DNA of 64,000 nt from Glaciecola sp. XM2 (GCF_018595715.1 NZ_JAHEOJ010000020.1:310001-374000); one strand, 5' to 3'; shown: positions 19,083 through 28,534, counted from the stretch's first letter. The notes: generated by a model not told the origin, from the sequence alone. Program-made: numbers and translations.

Positions 19083-19904
19083 TTAAAATTCTTGAGTCAT
19101 TTGCGATGCGCGTTTTACCGCTGAGCGCATTGCGTCACTTAATATGTGCGCTATATTGTTTTTTTGCAAGCTTGCCACGGCTTCTGCGGTAGTACCGCCC
19201 TTTGACGTTACGTTTTTGCGTAGTGTTTCAAGCGATACATCTGGGTTGGCCACCATCATTTGCGCGCTACCGAGCATGGCTTGTTGCACAAGAAGGCGTG
19301 CATCATCTGCGGTGAGGCCCATTTTTATCGCTTCTTCCTGCATACACTGTGCAATTAAGAAAAAGTATGCTGGAGAGCTACCTGCTGCCGCAATCACCGT
19401 ATCAATATCGTCTTCTTGAGCAACAATAAGGGTTTTACCAACATGGTCCATGATATAGGCGGTGAATTCGGCATCTTGCTGAGTCACGTTTGATGGTGCG
19501 TAGATTCCGCTCATACCTTGGCCTAACGATGAAGGCGTGTTTGGCATTACTCTGACAACGCGCTCATGCCCGCCGAGCATTTCACTGAAACGTTTGGCGC
19601 TAATGCCTGCGGCGATAGAAATGACCAGTTTGTCATCAACAGTTGCGCGAGATAGCATGTCTTTGCATACCGTCTCCATCAGTTGCGGTTTTACAGCCAT
19701 AATCACTACATCAGCAAAAGCAATCGCCTCTGCATTGTCTTGGGTAATATGAATGTTCAGTTCGTTGGCTAATATATCAAGTTTTGGCCGACTAGGGTTA
19801 CTGGCCATAATATGCTCGGCCTTATAACCGTTGGCTACTAAGCCCTCAATAATGGCTTTGGTCATGTTGCCTGCACCAATAAAACTGATTTTCTTAACGC
19901 TCAT
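19083..19904 (-). CDS. proC: pyrroline-5-carboxylate reductase
   Basis: Reduces 1-pyrroline-5-carboxylate to L-proline with NAD(P)H, the last step of proline synthesis. 273 residues. An N-terminal Rossmann segment (ISFIGAGNMTKAIIEGL), VIMAVKPQ, VRVMPNTP and the family signature in the C-terminal helical domain (NVTSKGGTTAEAV) are all present. It lies 49 bases downstream of the yggS-type gene and is co-oriented with yggT, consistent with a single operon. Confidence 0.96.
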   Translation of the reverse strand: MSVKKISFIGAGNMTKAIIEGLVANGYKAEHIMASNPSRPKLDILANELNIHITQDNAEAIAFADVVIMAVKPQLMETVCKDMLSRATVDDKLVISIAAGISAKRFSEMLGGHERVVRVMPNTPSSLGQGMSGIYAPSNVTQQDAEFTAYIMDHVGKTLIVAQEDDIDTVIAAAGSSPAYFFLIAQCMQEEAIKMGLTADDARLLVQQAMLGSAQMMVANPDVSLETLRKNVTSKGGTTAEAVASLQKNNIAHILSDAMRSAVKRASQMTQEF

Positions 19905-19953
19905 GTGACTCCTATTTTATTACATCGATGGAAGGTGACTTTTGCGCATTAGT

Positions 19954-20655
19954 TTATTTATCTCGCGCGCCAAAAATACCTGTGCCTACCCTTACCATGG
20001 TGCTGCCATGCTCAATTGCAAGGGCTAAGTCGTTACTCATGCCCATTGAGAGTGTATCGAATTCAGGATAAATAGCCTTGCATTGGTTAAATAATGCCTG
20101 CATTTGTGCAAAGCTTTGTCGCTGATGGTCAATGTCGTTACTCGCCTCAGGGATGGTCATAAGGCCTCGGCATTTGATGCGGTCAAGGGAACTGACTTCC
20201 TTTAATAGCGGTAAAACCTCTGACGGGGCCACGCCAGATTTGCTTAACTCATCATCAATATTCACTTGAATACAGATATTTAGTGGCTTTTGGTATACTG
20301 AGCGCTGATCATTCAGGCGTTTTGCTATTTTAAAACGGTCGACTGAATGCATCCAATCAAAATATTCAGCAACAAATTTACTCTTGTTTGATTGTAATGG
20401 GCCGATAAAGTGCCAAAGGATGTCTGAATATTGTTTAAGCTGTTGGATTTTTTCAACGCCTTCTTGCACGTAGTTTTCACCGAAATCACGGTGTCCATTT
20501 TCATACGCAAGCAGAATATCTGATACTGGTTTGGTTTTACTTACCGCCAGTAAATGAATATCTTTAGGGTTGCGCGAGCACGCAGTTGCAGCTGCATCGA
20601 TTAATACGCGAACCTGATGTAAATTGTCAGCAATTGGTGAAGTTGATGCTGTCAT
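19954..20655 (-). CDS. yggS: YggS family PLP-binding homeostasis protein
   Basis: A 233-residue PLP carrier with an alanine-racemase-like barrel. Family members (PLPBP) buffer pyridoxal phosphate and affect amino-acid pools; they show no catalytic activity. The PLP lysine lies in LLAVSKTKP; other landmarks are DFGENYVQE, WHFIGPLQSNK and LSMGMSNDLALAIEHGSTMVRVG. It opens the operon with proC and yggT and is divergent from pilT; the two genes share a short promoter region of about 40 bases. Confidence 0.94.
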   Translation of the reverse strand: MTASTSPIADNLHQVRVLIDAAATACSRNPKDIHLLAVSKTKPVSDILLAYENGHRDFGENYVQEGVEKIQQLKQYSDILWHFIGPLQSNKSKFVAEYFDWMHSVDRFKIAKRLNDQRSVYQKPLNICIQVNIDDELSKSGVAPSEVLPLLKEVSSLDRIKCRGLMTIPEASNDIDHQRQSFAQMQALFNQCKAIYPEFDTLSMGMSNDLALAIEHGSTMVRVGTGIFGARDK

Positions 20656-20696
20656 TGTAACGAATAAAACCTCTTAAACTCTTGGAGAATACAGTT

Positions 20697-21728
20697 TTGG
20701 ATATTAACGAACTACTCGCCTTCAGTGTACAAAACGGCGCCTCAGATTTACATTTAACATCCGGTTTGCCACCCATCATTCGTGTAGACGGCGAAATGCG
20801 TCGACTCAATGTCGATGAATTAGGTCATAAAGACGTGCACAGCCTTATATATGACATCATGAATGATAGCCAACGTAAAGAATACGAAGAAAACCTCGAA
20901 GTAGACTTTTCTTTTGAAATTCCAGAGCTGTCTCGCTTCAGGGTAAATGCATTTAACCAAAACCGAGGTGCTGCCGCGGTTTTAAGGACGATCCCCAGTA
21001 AGATTCTTTCGTTAGATGACTTAGGCGCGCCTGAAATTTTCAAAAAGATCATCAACCAGCCTACAGGCATTATCTTGGTAACCGGAGCCACTGGTTCGGG
21101 TAAAAGTACCACCCTTGCGGCGATGATTGATTACATCAATTCACACAAACGTGAACATATTTTGACTATCGAAGACCCCATAGAATTCGTTCATCAAAAC
21201 AAGATGTGCGTGATTAACCAACGCGAAGTGCATCGTGATACCCACAGCTTTAATAACGCGCTGCGTAGCGCATTGAGGGAAGACCCTGATGTTATTCTGG
21301 TAGGTGAGCTGCGTGACTTAGAAACGATTCGCTTAGCGATATCGGCTGCAGAAACTGGGCATTTGGTATTTGGTACGCTACATACAAACTCCGCACCTAA
21401 AACCATTGACCGTATCATTGACGTGTTCCCAGCAGCGGAAAAATCTATGATACGCTCTATGTTATCTGAATCTTTGCGAGCGGTTATCTCGCAATCACTA
21501 TTGAAAAAAGTGGGGGGTGGTCGTGTTGCCGCGCATGAGATTATGTTGGGTATTCCGGCAATTCGTAACTTGATCCGTGAAGACAAAGTGCCGCAGATGT
21601 ATTCTGTGATCCAGACTGGGCAGGCTCACGGCATGCAAACCATGGATCAGTGTTTACAAAGGTTGGTTGCACAAGGCATTATTTCACAGCAAGATGCAGC
21701 AGCGAAATCAATTGATAAAAACACCTAA
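20697..21728 (+). CDS. pilT: type IV pilus retraction ATPase PilT
   Basis: Hexameric cytoplasmic motor that depolymerises type IV pili for twitching and DNA uptake. From a TTG at 20697 it is 343 residues and begins MDINELLAFSVQNGASDLHL, exactly the family N-terminus; GGAG lies nine bases upstream. A longer start adds five unsupported residues. Walker A is GATGSGKSTTLA, the Asp box holds TIEDPIEF, Walker B is VGELRDLETI, and the AIRNLIRE C-terminal helix needed for retraction is present. pilU follows 33 bases downstream. It is divergent from yggS. Confidence 0.95.
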   Translation: MDINELLAFSVQNGASDLHLTSGLPPIIRVDGEMRRLNVDELGHKDVHSLIYDIMNDSQRKEYEENLEVDFSFEIPELSRFRVNAFNQNRGAAAVLRTIPSKILSLDDLGAPEIFKKIINQPTGIILVTGATGSGKSTTLAAMIDYINSHKREHILTIEDPIEFVHQNKMCVINQREVHRDTHSFNNALRSALREDPDVILVGELRDLETIRLAISAAETGHLVFGTLHTNSAPKTIDRIIDVFPAAEKSMIRSMLSESLRAVISQSLLKKVGGGRVAAHEIMLGIPAIRNLIREDKVPQMYSVIQTGQAHGMQTMDQCLQRLVAQGIISQQDAAAKSIDKNT

Positions 21729-21761
21729 TAGACGCTTAGCAAGGAAACTTGAGTAAAAGTT

Positions 21762-22880
21762 ATGATTACATTAGACGAATGCTTAAAAGAAATGGTCAAC
21801 CGAGGTGCATCAGACTTATTCGTTACCGCGGGTATGCCGGTGAGCGTAAAAGTAAATGGTAAACTAGAACCACTTTCTGAAGACCGCTTAAATAAAGAAG
21901 ATGCACTGTCGATAGTGCATCAAGCCATGAACGATGAGCAGCAAGAAGACTTTAAACACGAAAAGGAATGTAACTTTGCAGTCAGCCTTTTTGATGTAGG
22001 CCGTTTTCGTTGTTCTGCTTTTTGGCAGCGTGATGCTGCGGGCATGGTCGTAAGACGGATCGTGATGGAAATTCCAAAAGCGAGCAGTTTAGGACTACCG
22101 CCTATTTTGAATGACATCATAATGGCGAAAAAGGGGCTTGTGTTGTTTGTTGGCGGCACCGGCACGGGTAAATCAACCTCGCTAGCCGCTTTAATCGGCC
22201 ATCGAAACGAAAATTCATTTGGGCATATTCTCACCATTGAAGACCCCATCGAATTCTTGCACTCTCACCGTAACTGTATCGTCACGCAGCGTGAAGTGGG
22301 GATTGACACTCTATCGTTTGATGAAGCGCTTAAAAGCTCGCTTCGACAAGCGCCTGACGTTATTTTGATTGGTGAGATTCGTTCTATGGAAACCATGGAA
22401 TATGCAATGTCATTTGCAGATACGGGGCATTTATGTGTGGCTACACTGCACGCGAACAATGCTAACCAGGCGATTGAACGTATCATGCACTTGGCGCCTT
22501 CTGAACTTCATCCAAAACTACGTTATGACTTGAGTCAAAACATTCGTGCCATCGTTGCTCAGCAATTGGTGCCGACGATTGATGGTAAGGGGCGTGTTGC
22601 GGCGATAGAGATTTTATTAAACTCTCCGCTCATCTCAGATCTCATTCAACGCAATGAAATGGGCGCGCTTAAAGAAGCGATGATGAAGGGACGTGAATTA
22701 GGCATGCAGACCTTCGATATGGCGCTTTACGACTTGTACAAGAAAGGCAAGATTAACGAAGAGCAAGCACTGCATCACGCTGATTCACCTAATGACTTGC
22801 GCTTGATGATAAAACTCGATAGTAAATCTTTTGGAAGCCCGCTTGGTTCTCTAAGCAATGTGTCTATTGATTTAGATTAG
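21762..22880 (+). CDS. pilU: PilT-dependent motor ATPase PilU
   Basis: A 372-residue paralogue of PilT that assists retraction of type IV pili. Walker A is GGTGTGKSTSLA, the Asp box has TIEDPIEFLH, Walker B is IGEIRSMETMEYAM, and LHANNANQAIERI is the His box. The longer C-terminal tail with DLRLMIKLDSKS separates it from PilT. It is in an operon with pilT and is followed by a strong terminator. Confidence 0.95.
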   Translation: MITLDECLKEMVNRGASDLFVTAGMPVSVKVNGKLEPLSEDRLNKEDALSIVHQAMNDEQQEDFKHEKECNFAVSLFDVGRFRCSAFWQRDAAGMVVRRIVMEIPKASSLGLPPILNDIIMAKKGLVLFVGGTGTGKSTSLAALIGHRNENSFGHILTIEDPIEFLHSHRNCIVTQREVGIDTLSFDEALKSSLRQAPDVILIGEIRSMETMEYAMSFADTGHLCVATLHANNANQAIERIMHLAPSELHPKLRYDLSQNIRAIVAQQLVPTIDGKGRVAAIEILLNSPLISDLIQRNEMGALKEAMMKGRELGMQTFDMALYDLYKKGKINEEQALHHADSPNDLRLMIKLDSKSFGSPLGSLSNVSIDLD

Positions 22881-22899
22881 GTCTGTCAAGATATTCAAA

Positions 22900-22932
22900 A
22901 AAAGGCAGTGAAGCAATTCACTGCCTTTTTTT
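22900..22932 (+). terminator. Rho-independent terminator after pilU
   Basis: AAAAGGCAGTGAA, loop GCAA, TTCACTGCCTTTT and further T residues form a long stem with a stable GNRA-type tetraloop and a U tract, 20 bases after the pilU stop. It closes the pilTU transcript. Confidence 0.93.
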
Positions 22933-23077
22933 GTTTTTATAGCGTATTGGTGAAATCCAGGTACCTGCAAGTTGGTCTATTATTAGTGCTTGTTTGAATA
23001 TGACTTAAGCGTACACTTGCTCAAGCGCTGACTTGTCAGGTGCATAAGATAATCAAGATCTGAAAAAGAGAGGGTGT

Positions 23078-23401
23078 ATGAAGCGATTTTACAAAGACTT
23101 TAACCAATTCAAAGTACGCCAAATTTATACTCTATTGGATGAAGCCGGTATTCCGTGCACCATCAAAAATGAATTTATTGCCGGTGCTAGCGGAGAAATC
23201 CCGCATCATGAAGCGCTACCTGAAGTGTGGCTGCTAGATTCAGAGTGGGAGCCAAAAGCAAAGGCGCTGATGGCAGAGTTTGAGCAAGATGTGGAAGCTA
23301 AGGATGTGCAGCCCATTGATTGGACTTGTGGCTCTTGCGAACAAACGAACGAACCACAGTTTAGAATTTGTTGGAATTGCGAAAGCCCAAGAGCGGTTTA
23401 G
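23078..23401 (+). CDS. DUF2007-type protein with C-terminal zinc ribbon
   Basis: A 107-residue protein. The N-terminal part ([20 protein letters not shown], then [21 protein letters not shown]) matches the DUF2007 'putative signal transducing protein' fold, in which a small ferredoxin-like domain follows substrate or partner cues that remain unknown. The C-terminus adds [20 protein letters not shown], two CxxC pairs spaced like a RanBP2-type zinc ribbon. AGAGAGGG precedes the ATG. It converges on ruvX, overlapping its stop by four bases. Confidence 0.8.
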   Translation: MKRFYKDFNQFKVRQIYTLLDEAGIPCTIKNEFIAGASGEIPHHEALPEVWLLDSEWEPKAKALMAEFEQDVEAKDVQPIDWTCGSCEQTNEPQFRICWNCESPRAV

Positions 23402-23814
23402 CTATTTAATAGCCAGCTTTGATAGATCAGACACGCCGAAACGCTATCGACTTTATCCTTACTCAGCTTTTTATATCCACCTAACTCAAACAGCCTTGCT
23501 TTCGCCTCAACGGTAGAAAGTCGCTCATCTTGAAAATGCACCGGTAGATTGTATTTGTGCGCGAGGCGTCGGCCAAATTTTTTAGCATTATTGGTAATGT
23601 CTTGAGGCGTACCGTCCATATTAAGCGGAAGCCCTACGATAAGCACCTGCGGCTGCCATTCTCCAATCGTTTTAGCCACCACATCCCAGTTTGGAATGCC
23701 GTCTTGCGCTTTTAATGCAGCAAGGGGAGAAGCGGTGCTCGTTATCCTTTGACCAAGGGCAACGCCAATGCTTTTCATGCCAAAGTCAAATGCCAAGGCG
23801 GTCTGATTTTCCAC
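23398..23814 (-). CDS. ruvX: RuvX/YqgF family nuclease (pre-16S rRNA processing)
   Basis: A 138-residue RNase H-fold protein. The catalytic acidic residue is in [35 protein letters not shown] and [11 protein letters not shown] complete the YqgF signature. In E. coli it matures the 5' end of 16S rRNA and was earlier called a putative Holliday junction resolvase. Its start immediately follows the yqgE stop, in the conserved rsmE-gshB-yqgE-yqgF order. Confidence 0.93.
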   Translation of the reverse strand: MENQTALAFDFGMKSIGVALGQRITSTASPLAALKAQDGIPNWDVVAKTIGEWQPQVLIVGLPLNMDGTPQDITNNAKKFGRRLAHKYNLPVHFQDERLSTVEAKARLFELGGYKKLSKDKVDSVSACLIYQSWLLNS

Positions 23815-24390
23815 TCAGGCATGTCCTGCTTGTTGCGTGAGCTGCCAAACATCCACGCCAAGTTTGTTAACCGCTGCTTGCCATTTTTTATGAATAGGCG
23901 TGTTGAAGAGAATCTCTTGGTCGGCTTCTAAGGTTAGCCAAGCATTGCTTTGAATTTCTTGCTCAAGTTGACCGGCGTCCCAACCGGCATAGCCAAGTGC
24001 AAGCATAGACTGGCGTGGGCCATGCTCATTACCGATAGCAGAGAGAATATCTTTTGACGTTGTCACCATAATCTCGCTGCTTAGCTTGGCGCTTGAATTC
24101 CACCCTGATTGAATACTATGTAGAACAAATCCTCTGTCTTGGTTGACCGGGCCACCAAACACCACAATCTGTTCACGCTTATGCTCATCAACCTCTGCAT
24201 TTGCATCGGTTTGTTTGATCACATCAAACAGCGTCATGGGGGAAGGTTGGTTAATAACGATCCCCATCGCACCTTGATCATTATGTTCTAAAATGTAGGT
24301 TACCGAGCGCGCGAAATATTCATCATCTAGTGCCGGCATTGCGACCAAAAAATGGTTTTGCAAACTCGTCATTTGTGGGATATCGGCCAC
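23815..24390 (-). CDS. yqgE: YqgE/AlgH family protein
   Basis: A 191-residue protein of the UPF0301 family; the AlgH member in Pseudomonas affects alginate and other regulation, but the molecular role is unsettled. Typical segments are LQNHFLVAMPALDDEYFARS at the N-terminus, VTYILEHNDQGAMGIVINQP, FGGPVNQDRGFVLHS, and LGYAGWDAGQLEQEI near the end. It lies directly against ruvX and 15 bases after gshB, in one operon. Confidence 0.93.
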   Translation of the reverse strand: MADIPQMTSLQNHFLVAMPALDDEYFARSVTYILEHNDQGAMGIVINQPSPMTLFDVIKQTDANAEVDEHKREQIVVFGGPVNQDRGFVLHSIQSGWNSSAKLSSEIMVTTSKDILSAIGNEHGPRQSMLALGYAGWDAGQLEQEIQSNAWLTLEADQEILFNTPIHKKWQAAVNKLGVDVWQLTQQAGHA

Positions 24391-24405
24391 GATGTATGGT
24401 TTCCT

Positions 24406-25353
24406 CTATAGACGTTTTTCTACGGCATCAAATATTTTGCCACAGATGTTGATAGGATATGCTGCTTCGATTTCTCGGACACAAGTGGGCGAGGTAATAT
24501 TAATCTCGGTCACCTTATTGCCAATCATATCTAAGCCTACCAGTAAAATACCTCTAGCGGGCATGTCTTTCGCAATTGCAGTAGCAACTTTCATATCTTC
24601 ATTGCTGACTTCTTGGGCCACTCCCGAGCCACCTGCTGCAAGATTCCCTCGAGTTTCGTTAGCTGCCGGTAAACGCGCTAAGCAATAAGGAATGACCTCT
24701 CCATCAATAAGTAGGATTCGTTTGTCTCCCGCTTTGATTTCAGGCATGTAGCGCTGCACCATCGCGTGGCGGGTGCCGTTTTCGGTCAGCACTTCGGCAA
24801 TCACACCTAAGTTAGTGCCATCTTCGGTGACTCTGAAAATAGATGTACCGCCCATTCCATCAAGGGGCTTACAAATAATATCTTTATGCTTTTGATGAAA
24901 CGCTCTAAAGTCAGATTTTTGTGTGGTGACCAAGGTGTCGGGAATGAACTGCGGATATAAAGCTGTGAAAAGCTTTTCATTAAAATCGCGCAGTGCCTGT
25001 GGTTTGTTGACCACCAAAGCGCCTGCACGTTCGGCCAACTCTAGAATGTGGGTTGCGTATAAAAACTCGCTGTCAAATGGCGGGTCTTTGCGCATCAGGA
25101 TCACGTCGAGCTCGCCTAAGTTAATCTGTTGCTCGCTTTGCACGTTATAGTAATTATCAGGCGAGTCTGTCACCGTGATGATTTGAGACCGAGCAAGGGG
25201 TTGCCCATTGTCGATGCTCATGTCTTTTTGCTGGATGTAATACAGCGTATAACCTCTGCGCTGTGCTTCAAGCATTAGGGCAAAGCTAGTGTCCTTTTTT
25301 GTGTTTATGGCGGTAATGGGGTCCATTACCATTCCCAACTTTCTTGATGACAT
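24406..25353 (-). CDS. gshB: glutathione synthetase
   Basis: ATP-grasp ligase joining gamma-glutamylcysteine and glycine to give glutathione. 315 residues, the proteobacterial length. The N-terminal GMVMDPI region, the ATP-grasp contacts ICKPLDGMGGTSIFRV and MVQRYMPEIKAGDKRILLIDG, the glycine-rich LAAGGSG and the closing NITSPTCVREIEA are all in place. It sits between rsmE and yqgE, the conserved gammaproteobacterial order. Confidence 0.96.
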   Translation of the reverse strand: MSSRKLGMVMDPITAINTKKDTSFALMLEAQRRGYTLYYIQQKDMSIDNGQPLARSQIITVTDSPDNYYNVQSEQQINLGELDVILMRKDPPFDSEFLYATHILELAERAGALVVNKPQALRDFNEKLFTALYPQFIPDTLVTTQKSDFRAFHQKHKDIICKPLDGMGGTSIFRVTEDGTNLGVIAEVLTENGTRHAMVQRYMPEIKAGDKRILLIDGEVIPYCLARLPAANETRGNLAAGGSGVAQEVSNEDMKVATAIAKDMPARGILLVGLDMIGNKVTEINITSPTCVREIEAAYPINICGKIFDAVEKRL

Positions 25354-25425
25354 TGACGGCTCTTTCTCTGACGTTTTGGTTGTTTAGTTATATTATAGTG
25401 TGGTGCTTAAGCTCGAAAATACAAG

Positions 25426-26154
25426 TTAAAGGTCACCATGTAGCGCTTGTAGTATCGATATACAGGTCACGGCGGCCGTTTCAGTACGCAAGATTCTTGG
25501 GCCTAGATTCACCGATGTATAACCGATTTGTTGAGCGGTATACACCTCTTGTTCAGAAAACCCGCCTTCAGGGCCTATCAACAGTTGAAAGCCAATAGGG
25601 TGCCTTGGGGTTCCCGACAAATAGGTGTCGCTTCCTGGCGACAGTATTATGCGCTTAAGGTTGGTGTTTAGGCCAATATATTGACTAAAACTGGTAACAG
25701 GATGCAATGTAGGCACACAGTTGCGCTGGCTTTGCTCACATGCAGAGATAATGACCTTTTGCCATTGAGCATGCTTTTTTTCCCATCTTTCTTCATTTAG
25801 CTTAACGTTACAAAACTCTGTGTTAATCGGAGTGATTTCGGTTACGCCCAGTTCAACGGCCTTTTGCAAGGCATAATCCATACGGTCGCCCTTTGATATT
25901 CCTTGAGCGAGATGAATATGCAGCGGCGACTCAACATTTAGACTGATTTGTGCATTGATGACCACTTTTGTATGCTTTTTGTGGGGGCTGACAATGTCGG
26001 CTGTGTAGTCAGCGCCATTGCCATTAAACAGGACAATGGGCGCGTTTTCTTTGAGGCGCAATACTGTTGAGATATAGTGAGATACTGATTCTTCAAGGGT
26101 TATCTCGTCATCAGCCTGTAGGCTCTGAGCCGTGTAAAATCGTGGAATTCGCAT
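25426..26154 (-). CDS. rsmE: 16S rRNA (uracil1498-N3)-methyltransferase
   Basis: SPOUT-class enzyme methylating U1498 of 16S rRNA with S-adenosylmethionine. 242 residues. The N-terminal PUA-like part starts MRIPRFYTAQ; the knot contains QGISKGDRMDYALQKAVELG, KVIISACEQSQRNCVP, LLIGPEGGFSEQEV and LGPRILRTETAAVTCISI, the SAM pocket. It is the first gene of the rsmE-gshB-yqgE-ruvX cluster; a 72-base gap to gshB leaves open whether gshB also has its own promoter. Confidence 0.95.
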   Translation of the reverse strand: MRIPRFYTAQSLQADDEITLEESVSHYISTVLRLKENAPIVLFNGNGADYTADIVSPHKKHTKVVINAQISLNVESPLHIHLAQGISKGDRMDYALQKAVELGVTEITPINTEFCNVKLNEERWEKKHAQWQKVIISACEQSQRNCVPTLHPVTSFSQYIGLNTNLKRIILSPGSDTYLSGTPRHPIGFQLLIGPEGGFSEQEVYTAQQIGYTSVNLGPRILRTETAAVTCISILQALHGDL

Positions 26155-26253
26155 ATTTGCTAGATGTTAGTTAAGGCGCCGATAGTATGGCAGATATTGT
26201 TAGCAAATCGCAAAGGTTTAGATGATTAAATACAGGGTGTAAGTATGCGAGGC

Positions 26254-26283
26254 AAAAAAACGGAGGCTAAGCCGCCTCCGTTT
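26254..26283 (-). terminator. Rho-independent terminator overlapping the small-protein stop codon
   Basis: On the minus strand CGGAGGC, loop GGCTTA, GCCTCCG and seven T form a strong hairpin, extendable to ten pairs with the flanking A and T. The rising arm is the last coding triplets of the 74-residue small protein, and the stop codon lies in the loop. It ends that gene's transcript. Confidence 0.88.
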
Positions 26284-26491
26284 GGTTTTTTTGAATGTTG
26301 TAAGCTACATCTTTTGATTGCGAAATTGGGTCTTGTTTAAGACCTACATTTTTGTCTATGTCGACTGTATTGGTATTGCTTCTTTTGCGAGCGTGTATCG
26401 TGTTTTTACCCCGAGGCTCTGTCAAACAATACGCAAATAATGCGAAAACCATCATAAATAAAAATGCTAATATGAACGTCGAGAATTCCAT
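26267..26491 (-). CDS. small single-pass membrane protein, unknown
   Basis: A 74-residue predicted protein starting MEFSTFILAFLFMMVFALFA; residues 4-22 form one membrane helix, followed by a basic linker (RGKNTIHARKRS) and a polar tail. I do not recognise a family. ATG 26491 is chosen because AGGAG lies ten bases upstream; a TTG extension of eight residues is possible. It is a single-gene unit with its own terminator, and the AT-rich 200 bases upstream separate it from the divergent MscS gene. Presence of a ribosome site, a membrane helix and a dedicated terminator supports a real gene. Confidence 0.6.
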   Translation of the reverse strand: MEFSTFILAFLFMMVFALFAYCLTEPRGKNTIHARKRSNTNTVDIDKNVGLKQDPISQSKDVAYNIQKNQTEAA

Positions 26492-26723
26492 ACTCGTATA
26501 TCTCCTGTGCTTCAATGATTAAAATTTATACACGGTTATAAATTACAATGCAAGAAAAAGTGTTGCTAATTTGCTACACAATTTATAAGTGTGTGAATTT
26601 TTTACAAAAAAGATTGCTTAATTTAACGTGTCCTTGATAATGGTTTTCAAACTAGACGTGCAAAAAAAAGCATGCGTGGTAGGGTTTTAAACTAGATATT
26701 AATTTCACAAAGGAAATGTCAAC

Positions 26724-27548
26724 ATGTTCGACTTCACAACAGAAGATGCTTCAAAATATCTTGACGATTACATCGTCCCATTCGCTATACAGTTAGCCGT
26801 TGCGATAATTATCTTCATTATCGGTAAGTTCGTTGTGAACATACTGGTAAATCTTGTAGGTAAATTGCTGGGCCGAGCTAATTACGATCCGATGCTAGTA
26901 GATTTCTTGAAGTCTATTGTTAAAGCAATACTGATGCTATTTGTTATCGTTGCTGCTCTAGATCAGCTAGGCGTTAATACCACATCATTGGTTGCTATCT
27001 TAGGTGCCGCAGGTTTGGCTATTGGCTTATCGCTACAAGGGTCGCTGCAGAACTTTGCAGCAGGGGTCATGCTATTGGTCTTTAAGCCGTTCAAATCAGG
27101 CGACTTTGTAGATGCTGGTGGCGCGATGGGCACCATCAAAAGTATTGGCATCTTCACCACCATTATGAATACACCGGATAACAAAGAAATCATTGTGCCA
27201 AATGGTGCAATCTACGGTGGCAATATTACCAATTTCTCGGCAAAAGATACGCGCCGTGTTGATATGGTGTTTGGTATCGGTTATGGCGATGACCTCAAAA
27301 AAGCCAAGTCTGTCCTTCAAGAGATGGTCGAAGCCGATGAGCGCATCTTAAAAGATCCAGCGCCACAGGTTGCGGTTTCTGAACTAGGTGACAGCAGCGT
27401 TAACTTTGTGGTTCGCCCATGGGTGAATTCAGGGGATTACTGGAACGTGATGTTTGAGTTTACCGAAGAAGTGAAACTGCGCTTCGACAAAGAAGGTATT
27501 TCAATTCCGTTCCCACAAATGGATGTGCATGTGCACAAAGATGCATAA
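26724..27548 (+). CDS. small-conductance mechanosensitive channel, MscS family
   Basis: A 274-residue inner-membrane channel that opens under membrane tension and releases solutes during hypo-osmotic shock. Helices at about 18-38, 61-82 and 88-115; the pore helix TM3 carries AILGAAGLAIGLSLQGSLQNFAAGVML, the Gly/Ala-packed segment typical of MscS, with VFKPFKSGDFVDAGG starting the beta domain. The length matches E. coli MscS (286). CACAAAGGAAATGTCAAC precedes the ATG. It is monocistronic with a terminator downstream. Confidence 0.94.
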   Translation: MFDFTTEDASKYLDDYIVPFAIQLAVAIIIFIIGKFVVNILVNLVGKLLGRANYDPMLVDFLKSIVKAILMLFVIVAALDQLGVNTTSLVAILGAAGLAIGLSLQGSLQNFAAGVMLLVFKPFKSGDFVDAGGAMGTIKSIGIFTTIMNTPDNKEIIVPNGAIYGGNITNFSAKDTRRVDMVFGIGYGDDLKKAKSVLQEMVEADERILKDPAPQVAVSELGDSSVNFVVRPWVNSGDYWNVMFEFTEEVKLRFDKEGISIPFPQMDVHVHKDA

Positions 27549-27605
27549 TAGAAGGTTAGTTAGCCTAAATTAACTATTTTATTGCAGTAAAACGCATAAA
27601 AGAAG

Positions 27606-27635
27606 AAGTCCAACTTCCCAGTTGGACTTTTTTTT
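27606..27635 (+). terminator. Rho-independent terminator after the MscS gene
   Basis: AAGTCCAAC, loop TTCCCA, GTTGGACTT and eight T form a nine-pair stem with a U tract, about 60 bases after the channel gene stop. It could also serve the convergent M48 gene poorly, because the minus strand has only a short T run. Confidence 0.9.
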
Positions 27636-27676
27636 GCGCAAATATTTGTTAGGTACTCAGAATGATAAGCGCGGTG

Positions 27677-28477
27677 CTATTCGCACTTAGGCTTATTTAA
27701 TACTGCATTATAGGTGGTAAGCGCTGGACCCATATTCGCTCGCAAGTTTGCGATACGAGTATCTGGAGCAGGGTGAGTAGATAGCATTTCAAGAGGACGG
27801 TTGCCACCGCTCGCTTTATTCATGTTTTGCCACAGATTAATAGATTGACGAGGGTCAAACCCTGCGCGCGCCATCAAGTCTAAACCGATAATATCTGCCT
27901 CGGTTTCGTGTGCGCGGCTAAATGGCAGGGTAACGCCGAGCTGTGCACCGAGGCCAAACGCTGACATTATTGCACCCGACTGAGCAACATTATTCGACTG
28001 TAAAGCCACACTGACTGCTTCTTGACTAATACCAATCAAAGTTGACTGACTCATGCGCTCGTTACCATGTTGTGCAAGTACATGACCCACTTCATGGCCA
28101 ATGACGGCGGCGACTTGGTCTTGATTCTGTGCGACTTTCAACAAACCCGTATACACACCAATTTTCTTGCCCGGTAATGCAAATGCATTCACTTGGTCTG
28201 AGTCGAACACCACCACTTCCCAATCGTCTGGTGAAGCGCTTGGGCCGAGCTGCTGTATAATGTTGTTAGCTATACACTGTACAAAGTTGTTGGTAACTGC
28301 GGTGCTTGAAATTGGGATTTCTTGTTTCATGCCAGCAAAGGCTTGAGCGCCAGATTGCGCCAGCTGAGCATCAGAATATAGTAGTACTTGACTGCGGCCT
28401 GTTGGGGAGGTGGTGCAAGCGCTTAGCATCATTGCGGCTGAAAGTGCTATTAATGCCGTGGTCAGTTTTTTTCTCAT
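27677..28477 (-). CDS. M48 family zinc metalloprotease, lipoprotein
   Basis: A 266-residue envelope protease of the LoiP/YcaL type. The signal peptide ends in the lipobox MLSACT (Cys21). The zinc site is HEVGH at 128-132, with the third ligand in AHETEADIIG; NAFALPGKKIGVYTGLL upstream is the typical M48 substrate-cleft strand. Such lipoproteins degrade misfolded outer-membrane proteins. The gene lies 57 bases after metK on the same strand, but the pairing carries no obvious functional meaning. Confidence 0.92.
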   Translation of the reverse strand: MRKKLTTALIALSAAMMLSACTTSPTGRSQVLLYSDAQLAQSGAQAFAGMKQEIPISSTAVTNNFVQCIANNIIQQLGPSASPDDWEVVVFDSDQVNAFALPGKKIGVYTGLLKVAQNQDQVAAVIGHEVGHVLAQHGNERMSQSTLIGISQEAVSVALQSNNVAQSGAIMSAFGLGAQLGVTLPFSRAHETEADIIGLDLMARAGFDPRQSINLWQNMNKASGGNRPLEMLSTHPAPDTRIANLRANMGPALTTYNAVLNKPKCE

Positions 28478-28534
28478 GTCAGTGTCCTGTGATGTATGTG
28501 GTCGCCATCAACAAGCGACCACTTCCATCCTCAA

